A DNA stretch of 64,000 bases from Borreliella californiensis (GTDB lineage Bacteria > Spirochaetota > Spirochaetia > Borreliales > Borreliaceae), in NCBI RefSeq assembly GCF_014205885.1, contig NZ_JACHFB010000003.1, positions 1 through 64,000 on the forward strand, given 5' to 3'. Position numbers and translations under genes: made by a program. Shown here piece after piece: positions 17,353-25,313 of the stretch. Under the pieces are notes generated by a model. That model was not told the origin of the DNA. It ran no database searches and worked only from the letters and a program-made list of their open reading frames with translations. How positions within the stretch are numbered: the stretch's first letter is position 1; the number at the start of each line of letters is the position of its first letter.

Positions 17353-17396
17353 ATTTTAGCCCAGTTTATTGAAAATAAAATAAAATAAAATAAAAT
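17353..17396 (-). promoter_or_regulatory. Probable dbpBA promoter and ATTTT microsatellite
   Basis: On the minus strand CTAAAAT (17359-17353) gives a -10 TAAAAT preceded by C, the base favoured by RpoS. The region where a -35 would lie runs into five repeats of ATTTT (17396-17372). dbpBA is known to be RpoS-dependent. Change in repeat number would alter promoter spacing or the upstream T-rich element. Confidence 0.45.
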
Positions 17397-17682
17397 AAAT
17401 GAGTCAATAAGGTTAATACAATTATACAATTATTGTATTTGTACTGAATTGCAAAACCTTTTATTTGAAAGCCTTACCAATTTTAATTTTATTTTTATTA
17501 GGGAGCATAAATTTGTTTTATGCAAATATAGCAGTAACATTGTTTGGAGTTATAAGTTGGCCTTTTAAGCGAGCTTGTAATTTTGAGATTTATTTCCAGT
17601 TTGTCAAAATATTGCAAATTGGTTATTTTGTAATATTTTGTAAATTAAAACAAAGATCTAAAAGAATTTAGGTCTTAAAAAT

Positions 17683-17724
17683 AAAAGAGAAGCCATGCTC
17701 CCGCAATTTGTTGGCTTCTCTTTT
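17683..17724. terminator. Terminator-like inverted repeat
   Basis: AAAAGAGAAGCCA (17683-17695) pairs perfectly with TGGCTTCTCTTTT (17712-17724) around 16 nt, ending in a T run on the plus strand. Confidence 0.6.
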
Positions 17725-17964
17725 GAGTATTTTGACTATTTTGACACTGTTTTAATTAAGGAGCAGGAACGGGATTGGCAGGCTTTAGAGGGCATAACAA
17801 CATCTTTTGGGCCTATAGAATTGTCCTGTTTTACTTGCTCCAGAGACTATTTTATTTTTTCCGTTAATTATGTGTCTAGTAAACTTTCATTAGTTGTATT
17901 GTTTCCAGCAGCCTTTATTGAGCGTTTTAATCCTTCAGCTTATTCGTTAACAACGATTTTCTGA
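17705..17964 (-). pseudogene. Decayed minus-strand reading frame
   Basis: Read from 17964 leftwards in one frame, protein-like segments appear (AEGLKRSIKAAGNNTTNESL; SLEQVKQDNSIGPKDVV) interrupted by four in-frame stops. The amino-acid mix (Lys, Asn, Glu, Ser) is like Borrelia proteins, and the GC content is higher than in true non-coding stretches nearby. No start or parent family was recognised, so this is a tentative gene remnant. Confidence 0.3.
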
Positions 17965-18187
17965 TTTTTGTTTCTTGCTCTCTAGTAAAACCCTGCTGTA
18001 CATATTGCAAGACAATATCATAGCTGGCAACAAAATATATTTTATTTTAAACGGTTCTTTCTCCTTGTACCATTTATTTTTATTAATTTTGTTCTATATA
18101 AAAAATATATCTCGTTAATTAAATTATTCACAATAAAAAACATTAATTTTTCTTGAGTTTTTAAAAGAACTTAATTAAAATAAAATA

Positions 18188-18781
18188 ATGATATTTAAAA
18201 ATAGAAAAGAAGAATATATTTTTTTATTTAAAAAAGGTTTAAAAGATTTAGACATTGCTCAAATTTTAGGTGTTAGTGAATCTTTTGTAGCAAAAGCCCG
18301 AAACAAATATTTTAAATCTAGTGATTCTGTTTGCAAAAAGAACCCTTTTCCTATCGACTCAGCAGGAGAAAATATTGCTAACGTGTCTTTCAATGAGGAT
18401 AATTTTAACAATTTAGTGCTACTTGCTACAAAAAAGGCTTGTGAGCTTGAAAATGCTAAAAACGAATCCGAAAAACTGTTTTATGAGATAGTTTGTTCTT
18501 TTATTGATTCTCACAATAAATATAAAAATCTCAGTTTAGCGTCAATAAAAAAGGAATCATTAATCTTGGATTTAAAAATTAGCAAACTTCAAGGCGAGAT
18601 TAGTTTTAATAAAAAAAGAGGCCTTAATAGCCAAGAAAGCCTTGAGAGAGAGCTTGCCGATAGGATTCAAGAAAGAGAAGAGATTGAAAAAAAGATTATT
18701 ACTATTTGCATGAGAGAGGATTTTGATGCTCTTGTTAAGCTTAAATCTGTTTTAAGTAGTAAGAATTTAAAATTGGAGTAA
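18188..18781 (+). CDS. Putative phage terminase small subunit
   Basis: A 197-residue protein. Residues 20-40 form a helix-turn-helix (DLDIAQILGVSESFVAKARN), as in small terminases that bind pac/cos sites. The rest is a helical, coiled-coil-like oligomerisation region (LILDLKISKLQGEISFNKKR; ELADRIQEREEIEKK). It is followed after 3 bp by the large terminase gene. The start ATG lacks a strong Shine-Dalgarno. The cp32 prophages have an equivalent pair. Confidence comes from HTH plus adjacency. Confidence 0.7.
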   Translation: MIFKNRKEEYIFLFKKGLKDLDIAQILGVSESFVAKARNKYFKSSDSVCKKNPFPIDSAGENIANVSFNEDNFNNLVLLATKKACELENAKNESEKLFYEIVCSFIDSHNKYKNLSLASIKKESLILDLKISKLQGEISFNKKRGLNSQESLERELADRIQEREEIEKKIITICMREDFDALVKLKSVLSSKNLKLE

Positions 18782-18784
18782 GAT

Positions 18785-20137
18785 TTGAAATTTTTCAGAT
18801 CCTTAATATTTTTTAATCTTCAGAAAAAGTTTAAAAATAAGTTTAATATTAACATTTTGGATTATATTAAGCCAAAATCAACCAACATTTGTTTTAAAGA
18901 TTTTGAAAACAAATACTTAACTGCTAAGCAAAAGGAAGTTCTTTTTGACATAGAAAGTAACAACTATTCAAAAGTAATATTTAGCGGAGGGATTTCAAGT
19001 GGCAAGACTTTTTTAGCCTCATATTTGCTTATTAAAAAGCTTATTGAAAACAAATCTTTTTATGAGCAAGATACCAATAATTTTATTATAGGTAATTCTA
19101 TTGGTTTATTGATGACAAATACCCTAAAGCAAATAGAGAAAATTTGCAGCTTGCTAGGAATTGATTATCAGAAAAAGAAAAGTGGGCAGTCTTTTTGCAA
19201 AATAGCAGGTCTTAAGCTTAATATTTACGGAGGTAAAAATAGAGATGCTTTTTCTAAGATTCGTGGGGGCAATAGTGCAATAATTTATGTAAATGAAGCA
19301 ACAGTAATTCACAGAGAAACTTTGCTTGAGGTAATAAAAAGGCTTAGAAAAGGCAAAGAGATTATTATTTTTGATACAAATCCGGAAAGTCCGGTGCATT
19401 ATTTTAAAACAGACTATATTGAAAATACAGATGTTTTTAAAACATATAATTTTACAACGTACGATAACCCCTTAAATTCAGCAGATTTTATTCAAACCCA
19501 GGAGAGACTTTACAGGCGTTTTCCCGCTTATAAGGCTCGTGTGCTTTACGGAGAGTGGATTTTAAATGAATCTACACTATTTAATGAGATGATTTTCAAT
19601 CAAGATTATGAATTTAAAAGCCCAATAATGTACATTGATCCCGCATTCTCAGTAGGTGGAGACAATACAGCTGTTTGTGTTTTAGAGCGTACTTTTGAAA
19701 AGTTTTATGCATATATTTATCAAGATCAAAAACCAGTAAGTGATAGTTTAATGCTTTCCTCCATTCAAGTTTTAATAGAAAATTTTAATGTAAATACTGT
19801 TTACATTGAGGAGAGAGACAGTATCAAAGGGGATGGAATTTTAACCAAAACAATTCTTTTTTTAAGAAACAAAAGCATTCACTATTTTAAAGTTGCACCA
19901 ATAAAGCCTTTGAGCAATAAATTTAAAAGAATATGTGCTCTTGTTCCTTTATTTGAAAGCCGCAAGATAGAATTTTTAAAAATAATAAATAAAAATGTAG
20001 TATCTGATATTTACAGCTACAAAGGAGACGGCAAAACAAAAGATGATGCACTTGATTCTCTTGCAAATGCATATCTTCTTTTAACGCTAAATTATAAAGA
20101 AAAATTATTTCATTTCGGCAAGTTTAAATATTTATAA
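18785..20137 (+). CDS. terL: Phage terminase large subunit
   Basis: A 450-residue packaging motor starting at TTG 18785. The Walker A GGISSGKT is at residues 68-75, a Walker B-like IIYVNEA at 166-172 supplies the catalytic Glu, and the coupling motif FDTNPES follows near 196. An RNase H-like nuclease domain carries Asp285 (MYIDPAFSVGGDNT), an acidic YIEERDS near 345-351, and DDALDSLANAYLLL near 422-435. All key residues appear present, so the protein could be active. It would cut and pump DNA into proheads. Confidence 0.92.
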   Translation: MKFFRSLIFFNLQKKFKNKFNINILDYIKPKSTNICFKDFENKYLTAKQKEVLFDIESNNYSKVIFSGGISSGKTFLASYLLIKKLIENKSFYEQDTNNFIIGNSIGLLMTNTLKQIEKICSLLGIDYQKKKSGQSFCKIAGLKLNIYGGKNRDAFSKIRGGNSAIIYVNEATVIHRETLLEVIKRLRKGKEIIIFDTNPESPVHYFKTDYIENTDVFKTYNFTTYDNPLNSADFIQTQERLYRRFPAYKARVLYGEWILNESTLFNEMIFNQDYEFKSPIMYIDPAFSVGGDNTAVCVLERTFEKFYAYIYQDQKPVSDSLMLSSIQVLIENFNVNTVYIEERDSIKGDGILTKTILFLRNKSIHYFKVAPIKPLSNKFKRICALVPLFESRKIEFLKIINKNVVSDIYSYKGDGKTKDDALDSLANAYLLLTLNYKEKLFHFGKFKYL

Positions 20138-20673
20138 TTTGATCTAAATTGATATTTATCAATTTAAGTTTATTATGATTGATAATTATTTAAAAAGTTT
20201 TTGTCTTTTGTGCTGATTTTGTTAAAAATTCCTTTTTGCCTTAAAGGCCAAGGCAATATTAAATAAATTTTTAAAGCAATTAAAATATTTGATTAAAAAA
20301 TACAATTTTTTATAAAAAATAAAAAGTTAATATTCAATCTTTTAAAAGTTTTGAAAAATTATTTTTAAAGGTTATTATTTTGGGAAATATTGTTGATATG
20401 ATTTATAATATAATTTTTATTATTTTTTACGTTAAAGGAGATTTTATGAAAAGCATATTTTTTTTATTTTTCTTTCAAGAGTCTTAGAATTGAAGATATT
20501 TTAAGCAAGTTGATTTTTTAAAAAAGAGAGTTTATTTTACATCAAATTTGATTAGATTTTGATTGAATTTTATTAGATTAGCATTAGAAGAATTTGCCAA
20601 GTTTGCCAAATTTGTCTAGTGCAAGGTATTTTTAAAATTTATCTATTCAAATGTATTTCAAGGAGAGAGAAAT
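20138..20673. promoter_or_regulatory. Intergenic region with promoter and 13-codon ORF
   Basis: No full gene is present. A promoter (-35 TTGGGA 20380-20385, -10 TATAAT 20404-20409) and an AAAGGAG site lead into a 13-codon ORF at 20446-20487 (MKSIFFLFFFQES). That ORF looks like the start of a signal peptide cut short by TAG. It may be the stump of a lost lipoprotein gene or a leader for the gene at 20674. Confidence 0.45.
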
Positions 20674-20868
20674 ATGAGAATTGCCAGTTTTCTTTTTTTT
20701 TTAATGTGTCTTTTGAGTTGTAGTTCTTTTAATAAATCAAGCAATAAAAGTTTATTATCCAAAAATAAGCAGAAAGCTTCAGATTATAATAGAGAATATT
20801 ATCAGAAAAACAGAGAAAAACTTAAATTAAGAGCTAGAGAGCGATATCGTAGAAACAAAAAAACTTAA
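20674..20868 (+). CDS. Very small basic lipoprotein
   Basis: A 64-residue protein with ATG 20674 after AAGGAG. The signal peptide is short with lipidated cysteine 16 (CLLSC). The mature 48 residues are extremely basic and end in an arginine/lysine/tyrosine repeat (NREYYQKNREKLKLRARERY). That repeat resembles the YYxKNRExxKxRxRxRY stretch seen in some phage proteins next to HNH-type domains, here attached to a lipidation signal. I do not recognise a named family. B31 has a small lipoprotein gene in this place (BBA32 region). Confidence 0.6.
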   Translation: MRIASFLFFLMCLLSCSSFNKSSNKSLLSKNKQKASDYNREYYQKNREKLKLRARERYRRNKKT

Positions 20869-21052
20869 AATTAACTATAAAGAATTAAACTTATTAAGCT
20901 TAATAAACTTATTAAAAATTTAAAATCAATTTTAATATTAAGTAATATATTTAAATTGAATGGTGAATTTATGCAAAAGATGTATGTTTTTTAGTTATTT
21001 AAAATAATTTTGTGCTTTTGAAATAAATTAAATTTTAATTAGGAGAATATAC

Positions 21053-21595
21053 ATGAAGAGATATATTTATGTATATATATTTGCAGTAATAGCAAGTTCT
21101 TGTTATTTAAATGATTTTTCTAGTATGAAAAAAAGCAATTCTAATAATAAATATGACTTAAATTTTTCTAAGCTTTCTTTATCTGAAAGAGAAAGTGCTA
21201 TTTTAAAAATTCAAAGAAAATTCAAAAGTTTAACTGATAAAATAAACTCCCGAATCACTAATTATAATGAGATTAAAGTTAGTAATTTTTTTAGTGAATT
21301 TAGTGAACAAAAAATTAATCTTTTAAACAAAATATTAGAGATTTTAAAAGTACAGCATGGGCTAATGGAAAAAAGTAGCAGTAGCTTAAGCAAACTTAAT
21401 ATGTTAAGCGGGGGTAGTTATGCCGTTCATGATCCACAGCCAGAATTGAAACTTTTAAATCAGAAATATTCAGATATAGATGAAAAATTAAGAGAAATAT
21501 GTAGTTGCATTCTTAGCAACAGTGTTGACTTTGATAAGGCTTTAAAGGATTTGATTTCTTTAAAAGAAGGCTCTTTAGTGTTAATACAAAAATAA
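21053..21595 (+). CDS. Lipoprotein, BBA33-like collagen-binding adhesin
   Basis: A 180-residue lipoprotein with AGGAG before ATG 21053 and lipidated cysteine 17 (VIASSC). A Ser/Asn/Lys tether leads to a helical domain (RESAILKIQRKFKSLTDKI), with two cysteines near the C-terminus (EICSCIL). Position between terminase and oppA5 and its size fit B31 BBA33, reported to bind collagen. It converges on oppA5 across a shared terminator. Confidence 0.68.
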   Translation: MKRYIYVYIFAVIASSCYLNDFSSMKKSNSNNKYDLNFSKLSLSERESAILKIQRKFKSLTDKINSRITNYNEIKVSNFFSEFSEQKINLLNKILEILKVQHGLMEKSSSSLSKLNMLSGGSYAVHDPQPELKLLNQKYSDIDEKLREICSCILSNSVDFDKALKDLISLKEGSLVLIQK

Positions 21596-21597
21596 AG

Positions 21598-21642
21598 TTT
21601 TTATAAATAGAATCAAAAATTTTTGACTCTATTTATAAAAAA
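21598..21642. terminator. Bidirectional terminator BBA33-like gene/oppA5
   Basis: An inverted repeat of about 21 bp with one mismatch (TTTTTATAAATAGAATCAAA and its partner) lies between the convergent stops at 21595 and 21647. Confidence 0.75.
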
Positions 21643-21646
21643 GCAT

Positions 21647-23233
21647 TTATTCCTCTAAAGGTTTTATTTCTGATAAGGCAAATCTTTCTGAATTGTTTGT
21701 ACTCCACCCCGTCCATTTATCATTTTTAAAAAGATAGTTTCCTGCAACACTGTATATTGGAATTATTGGATAATCATTTTCAATAATTATTTCTTCTATC
21801 TTTTTTAATATTTCTAATCTAAGTTTTTCATCCCCTTCAAGATCAGATTTTATTATAAGCTCATCAAGTTCAGGATTTGAATATCCGTAAGATACAAAAT
21901 GTGAGCTTTTAGTTTCAAATATGTTGAAGAATGTCATGGGATCTAAATAATCTCCTTGCCAGGAATTTACTGAGATCTCATATTGACCTTTTAGAATGTT
22001 TGATATGTGATTAGTCCACGTCTCAGGCTCAATTTCTACATCAATATTTAAAACTTTTTTCCATTGGCTTTGAATAAAATTGGCAACTTCTTTTTCAAGG
22101 TCATTTTTATTGTATTTTAGTGTAAGCGTTGGAAAATTTTTTCCATCAGGATATCCAGCTTCGGCTAAAAGTTTTTCTGCTTTTCGTGGGTTGTATGGCT
22201 TTAGCTTTTTCCCATAATTATAGTTGTTAATATTGGGACTTATTTTTCTTGTTGCTTTAAAGTTGTTATCAAGCACCCTGTAGACTAGAGTTTCTCTGTC
22301 AACCGCAAGAGCCAATGCTTCTCTTACTTTTGGATTGTTAAGAGGTTTAGCATTTGTATTTAATGATAAAAACCCAATTTGATTAATGTCAGCTGAATAA
22401 AAATCTTCTCTTAAAATAAGTTCATTAATAAGGGTTAAGGGGATGTTGTTAAAAATAGCATCTATTTCATTGTGCTCATACATGCTGTAAATTCTGCGGG
22501 CATCGTTTATAGTAACAAATATAAGCTCATTAATAGCAACGGTTTTAGCATCATAAAATTTGATATTCTTTTCAAGAGATATTTCTTCGTTTAAGATGTT
22601 TCTTTTTAGTTTAAAAGGCCCACTTGTAACCATGTTTTCAGGGTTTGTCCATTTATTTCCAAACTTTTTAACAACGTGAGTAGGAATAGGCATAAATATT
22701 GGGTTTGTAAGCATATCAAGAAAATATATTGTTGGGCGAGAGAGAGTTATTTCTAAAGTTTGCTCATTAATAACCCTTATTCCAACTTCATCTGCATTGA
22801 ATTTTGTTTCGTGAAATTCTTTTGCATTTTTTATCTTTGATACTAGTAGGCTAATATTTGGCACATCAAGTTCATTTTCTAATGCCATTATGTAGGAATC
22901 TCTAATAGTACTTGCTGTTATTTTAACGCCGTCACTCCAATAAATGTCGTCTCTTAAATGGAATGTGTAGCAAGTGTTATCGTAAGAAATGTCCCAATTT
23001 TTTGCAAGTCCTGGCCTGTAACCACCCGTTTTAGGATCCCCCCTTAAAAGTCCTACAAATAGTTCGTTTATAATTAAATTGCCTATTTTATCGCTGGAAA
23101 ATTGTGGATCAAGTGATGTTGGGCTCTTTCCAATTCCAACGCCAAAGATAATATCATCTTTTTCTTTAGAAATTGTACACGAGATTATAGCAGCAATGTT
23201 TAGTATTAAAAATAGTCTTTTTTTTATTATCAT
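21647..23233 (-). CDS. oppA5: Oligopeptide ABC transporter substrate-binding lipoprotein (OppA-5)
   Basis: A 528-residue SBP family 5 lipoprotein with lipidated cysteine 19 (AAIISC). Family signatures are LDPQFSSDKIGNLIINELF near the N-terminus, the LAKNWDISYDNTCYTFHLRD and YWSDGVKITA block, and NPKVREALALAVDRETLV mid-protein. It captures peptides for the chromosomally encoded Opp permease, on which Borrelia relies for amino acids. No permease genes are nearby, as usual for plasmid OppA copies. ATG 23233 has AAAGGAT. The gene is divergent from the BBA36-like lipoprotein gene. Confidence 0.93.
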   Translation of the reverse strand: MIIKKRLFLILNIAAIISCTISKEKDDIIFGVGIGKSPTSLDPQFSSDKIGNLIINELFVGLLRGDPKTGGYRPGLAKNWDISYDNTCYTFHLRDDIYWSDGVKITASTIRDSYIMALENELDVPNISLLVSKIKNAKEFHETKFNADEVGIRVINEQTLEITLSRPTIYFLDMLTNPIFMPIPTHVVKKFGNKWTNPENMVTSGPFKLKRNILNEEISLEKNIKFYDAKTVAINELIFVTINDARRIYSMYEHNEIDAIFNNIPLTLINELILREDFYSADINQIGFLSLNTNAKPLNNPKVREALALAVDRETLVYRVLDNNFKATRKISPNINNYNYGKKLKPYNPRKAEKLLAEAGYPDGKNFPTLTLKYNKNDLEKEVANFIQSQWKKVLNIDVEIEPETWTNHISNILKGQYEISVNSWQGDYLDPMTFFNIFETKSSHFVSYGYSNPELDELIIKSDLEGDEKLRLEILKKIEEIIIENDYPIIPIYSVAGNYLFKNDKWTGWSTNNSERFALSEIKPLEE

Positions 23234-23613
23234 ATCCTTTGCACCTCCTTTATATTTGCAATATTTAATAGCAAAATATATTGCAATATAATTTTTTAAA
23301 ATATTTTATGTTTTTGTTAGCACTCTAAAGCTTTGTTATTTTTTGGTTATTTGATAAATTAAATATTTTTTATTCAAAGGAAATTCAAAGGAAAAAACTA
23401 AAAAAGGGTACATTTTTTGTTTTAAAACTACAAATAAGGCCTTGAGACCCTATTTGTAGTTTTAAAGAAGTTTTCAATGAATTGTTGATTTATAACAATA
23501 GACAAGTATATATCTCTCTTTGTTTTTTTCAAATAAAAATAAACCTTTATTTGTATGTCTTGAGAATGCTAGAAAATGAACTATAATGACGTCTTATTTC
23601 AGCGGAGGTTGTG
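23234..23613. promoter_or_regulatory. Divergent promoter region oppA5/BBA36-like with large inverted repeat
   Basis: A perfect 16-bp inverted repeat (23421-23436 with 23451-23466) sits midway between two divergent genes, so it may be an operator as well as a transcript hairpin. Rightward promoter: TTGAGA 23560-23565, 16-nt gap, TATAAT 23582-23587, giving a very short leader to the GGAGG at 23604. No gene is supported. Confidence 0.55.
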
Positions 23614-24252
23614 ATGCAAAGAATAAGTATTTTATTATTGTTATTAGCGGTGTTTTCTTGTAAACAGTTTGGCGATGTTAGGGGGCTTACAGAAATTGAA
23701 TCTGAGAATGGCATTCCTCTTGTTGTTAGCGATGTAGTTAAAGATCTAATTCCTAAAGAGATTTCTTTAACACCCGAGGAGTCTGAAAAGTTAGAGACTT
23801 TAAAAATCTTTTTAAAAGATGCGATGGACGTTAATGGTAGAGAAGATAGTCTAAAAGCTGAATACGAGAAATCTTATAAAGAATTTTTTGATTGGCTTTC
23901 TAAGGATGTTGACAGACAAAAAGAGTTTGTAAGTTTTTTTGACAATGTTTGCGGTATTGTATCTAAAGCAGTAGATGCAAGTAAAAGGCAAAGACCTACT
24001 GAGCAGAAATCTTTAGGCTTTAAAGAATATGTTTGTTACAAGATTAAAAAGAGTACTGGCGAGGCTTTAAGTTTATTTTTCCAGAAGGTAGCTGATGCGT
24101 TTGGTGTTGATGAGTACAAAAAAGGTACTGATGAGAGCGTTCAAAAGCCTGAGAAATGCAATGAAGAGATTTTTAAAGTAATCAAAAGAGTGTTTACCCA
24201 AAGCGAGAGTAACAACGAATTGAAAAATTTAAAAAATTTCGGAAATGTTTAA
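23614..24252 (+). CDS. Lipoprotein, BBA36-like
   Basis: A 212-residue lipoprotein. ATG 23614 is preferred over GTG 23611 because the GGAGG (23604-23608) would be too close to the latter. The lipobox cysteine is residue 16 (AVFSC). The mature domain is helical and charged with four cysteines (for example NVCGIVS and EYVCYK), unusual for a Borrelia lipoprotein and suggesting disulfides. Position matches B31 BBA36, an RpoS-influenced surface lipoprotein; function unknown. A terminator follows at 24273-24306. Confidence 0.72.
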   Translation: MQRISILLLLLAVFSCKQFGDVRGLTEIESENGIPLVVSDVVKDLIPKEISLTPEESEKLETLKIFLKDAMDVNGREDSLKAEYEKSYKEFFDWLSKDVDRQKEFVSFFDNVCGIVSKAVDASKRQRPTEQKSLGFKEYVCYKIKKSTGEALSLFFQKVADAFGVDEYKKGTDESVQKPEKCNEEIFKVIKRVFTQSESNNELKNLKNFGNV

Positions 24253-24272
24253 ATATTTGGGATATACTTTTT

Positions 24273-24306
24273 ATAAAGACAGGTTCTATTGTGAACGTGT
24301 CTTTAT
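24273..24306 (+). terminator. Terminator of BBA36-like gene
   Basis: ATAAAGACAGGTTC pairs with GAACGTGTCTTTAT (14 bp, one mismatch) around 6 nt, 21 bp past the stop. Confidence 0.7.
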
Positions 24307-24359
24307 ATTTTCTTTAAAAGACTTTTAAGCATCTTTTAAGGCTAGATCTTTATTGGGGC

Positions 24360-24965
24360 ATGAGTGATAACAATAACGCAAAGAGCAATTTTCAAGATTT
24401 TAAATTTAGTAATGTGGAATTTGCCAAGGAATTATCAACTCAAATTATCAATTCTGCTCTAGAAGTAGAGACCAATTTAAATAAAATTTTAAATACAAAT
24501 AATTTACATGATGCTCATTTAAGGGTTCAAAAATTAAAGTCAAGACTTGTTTCTACAGTCAGGCTAGCCAAAAAGCTAAACAACCACCTGCTTTTAGAAT
24601 TTGATAAAATTTCTGATTTTGATATTCCTGTAACATTAAGGATTGTTGACAAGATTTTAAAAGTATTTTATTGGACAATAGTCAATTTTGATTCTCATAC
24701 AGTAAGTGAAATTGACTCAGTGGGGTTAAAAGAAATTAATTTTTTACATGAAGATGAAGAAGGAATAAAATCAGCTGAAGAAGAGATTAGCAGTATTAAA
24801 AATTCAAAGAAAAGAGAATTTCTCTTTGGGTTGCTTTTGGTTATTAAATCCACATTTCAAGCAGACAAAGCTTTAATAAAAGCAATAAGAGCATCTCTTT
24901 TAGCGTCAGCTTTTATTGCCCAACAGGGAATAGAAGGTAAGCAGATTTTATTTTTTTATGTTTAG
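24360..24965 (+). CDS. Hypothetical helical protein, BBA37-like
   Basis: A 201-residue protein, ATG 24360 after GGGG. No signal peptide. It is helical throughout, with alternating charged and hydrophobic stretches (LRVQKLKSRLVSTVRLAKKL) and a hydrophobic C-terminal segment with alanines. I do not recognise a family. It has its own terminator and stands apart from the phage structural operon that follows, so it may belong with the lipoprotein insert (20674-24252) between terminase and portal. Confidence 0.55.
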   Translation: MSDNNNAKSNFQDFKFSNVEFAKELSTQIINSALEVETNLNKILNTNNLHDAHLRVQKLKSRLVSTVRLAKKLNNHLLLEFDKISDFDIPVTLRIVDKILKVFYWTIVNFDSHTVSEIDSVGLKEINFLHEDEEGIKSAEEEISSIKNSKKREFLFGLLLVIKSTFQADKALIKAIRASLLASAFIAQQGIEGKQILFFYV

Positions 24966-24993
24966 TTTTAGGCAATTGGGTTTTCTGTATTTC

Positions 24994-25036
24994 AATATTA
25001 AAAGGTAGAGAAACAGCTCTCTACCTTTTTAATATT
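24994..25036 (+). terminator. Terminator of BBA37-like gene
   Basis: AAAGGTAGAG pairs with CTCTACCTTT around an 8-nt loop and is followed by T residues, 29 bp past the stop. Confidence 0.75.
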
Positions 25037-25313
25037 TATTGGGATTGGATAAAGTATTAATTTAATTTTCTTTTTAATATCATTTTACAATGTTTATCTT
25101 TTAACAAAGCGAGCAAAAGTAAGCAGAATATTTTATAAGTTTTACTTATATTCTTTAATTAATATTAGCATAAATACTCTAAAACGTATTAGTTTTTTTA
25201 TAAAAATTTAAATGAATTTTAATATTTACATTTTGTATATCAGTATTATTTGATAATTTATATTAAATAATATCAATTTGCATAAAATACTGTTTTTGAT
25301 ATAATAATATATA
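25037..25313. promoter_or_regulatory. Upstream region of the late structural operon
   Basis: About 280 AT-rich bases before the portal gene. A TATAAT is visible close to the portal start (near 25300). Transcription of the long structural operon probably begins here, but no good -35 was found. Confidence 0.35.

Larger units (their letters stand above)
17397..18187. other. Degenerate region between dbpBA and terminase genes
   Basis: About 790 bp without an intact supported gene. It contains a 13-bp stem terminator-like repeat (17683-17695 with 17712-17724) and a decayed minus-strand reading frame (17705-17964, listed separately). A TTG-initiated 68-codon plus frame (17465) has no ribosome binding site. 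B31 annotates several small hypothetical genes in this interval. Confidence 0.5.

Noticed and set aside
17465..17671. 68-codon plus frame with a hydrophobic start
   Set aside because: TTG start without ribosome binding site, in a degenerate region; looks like chance or a remnant.
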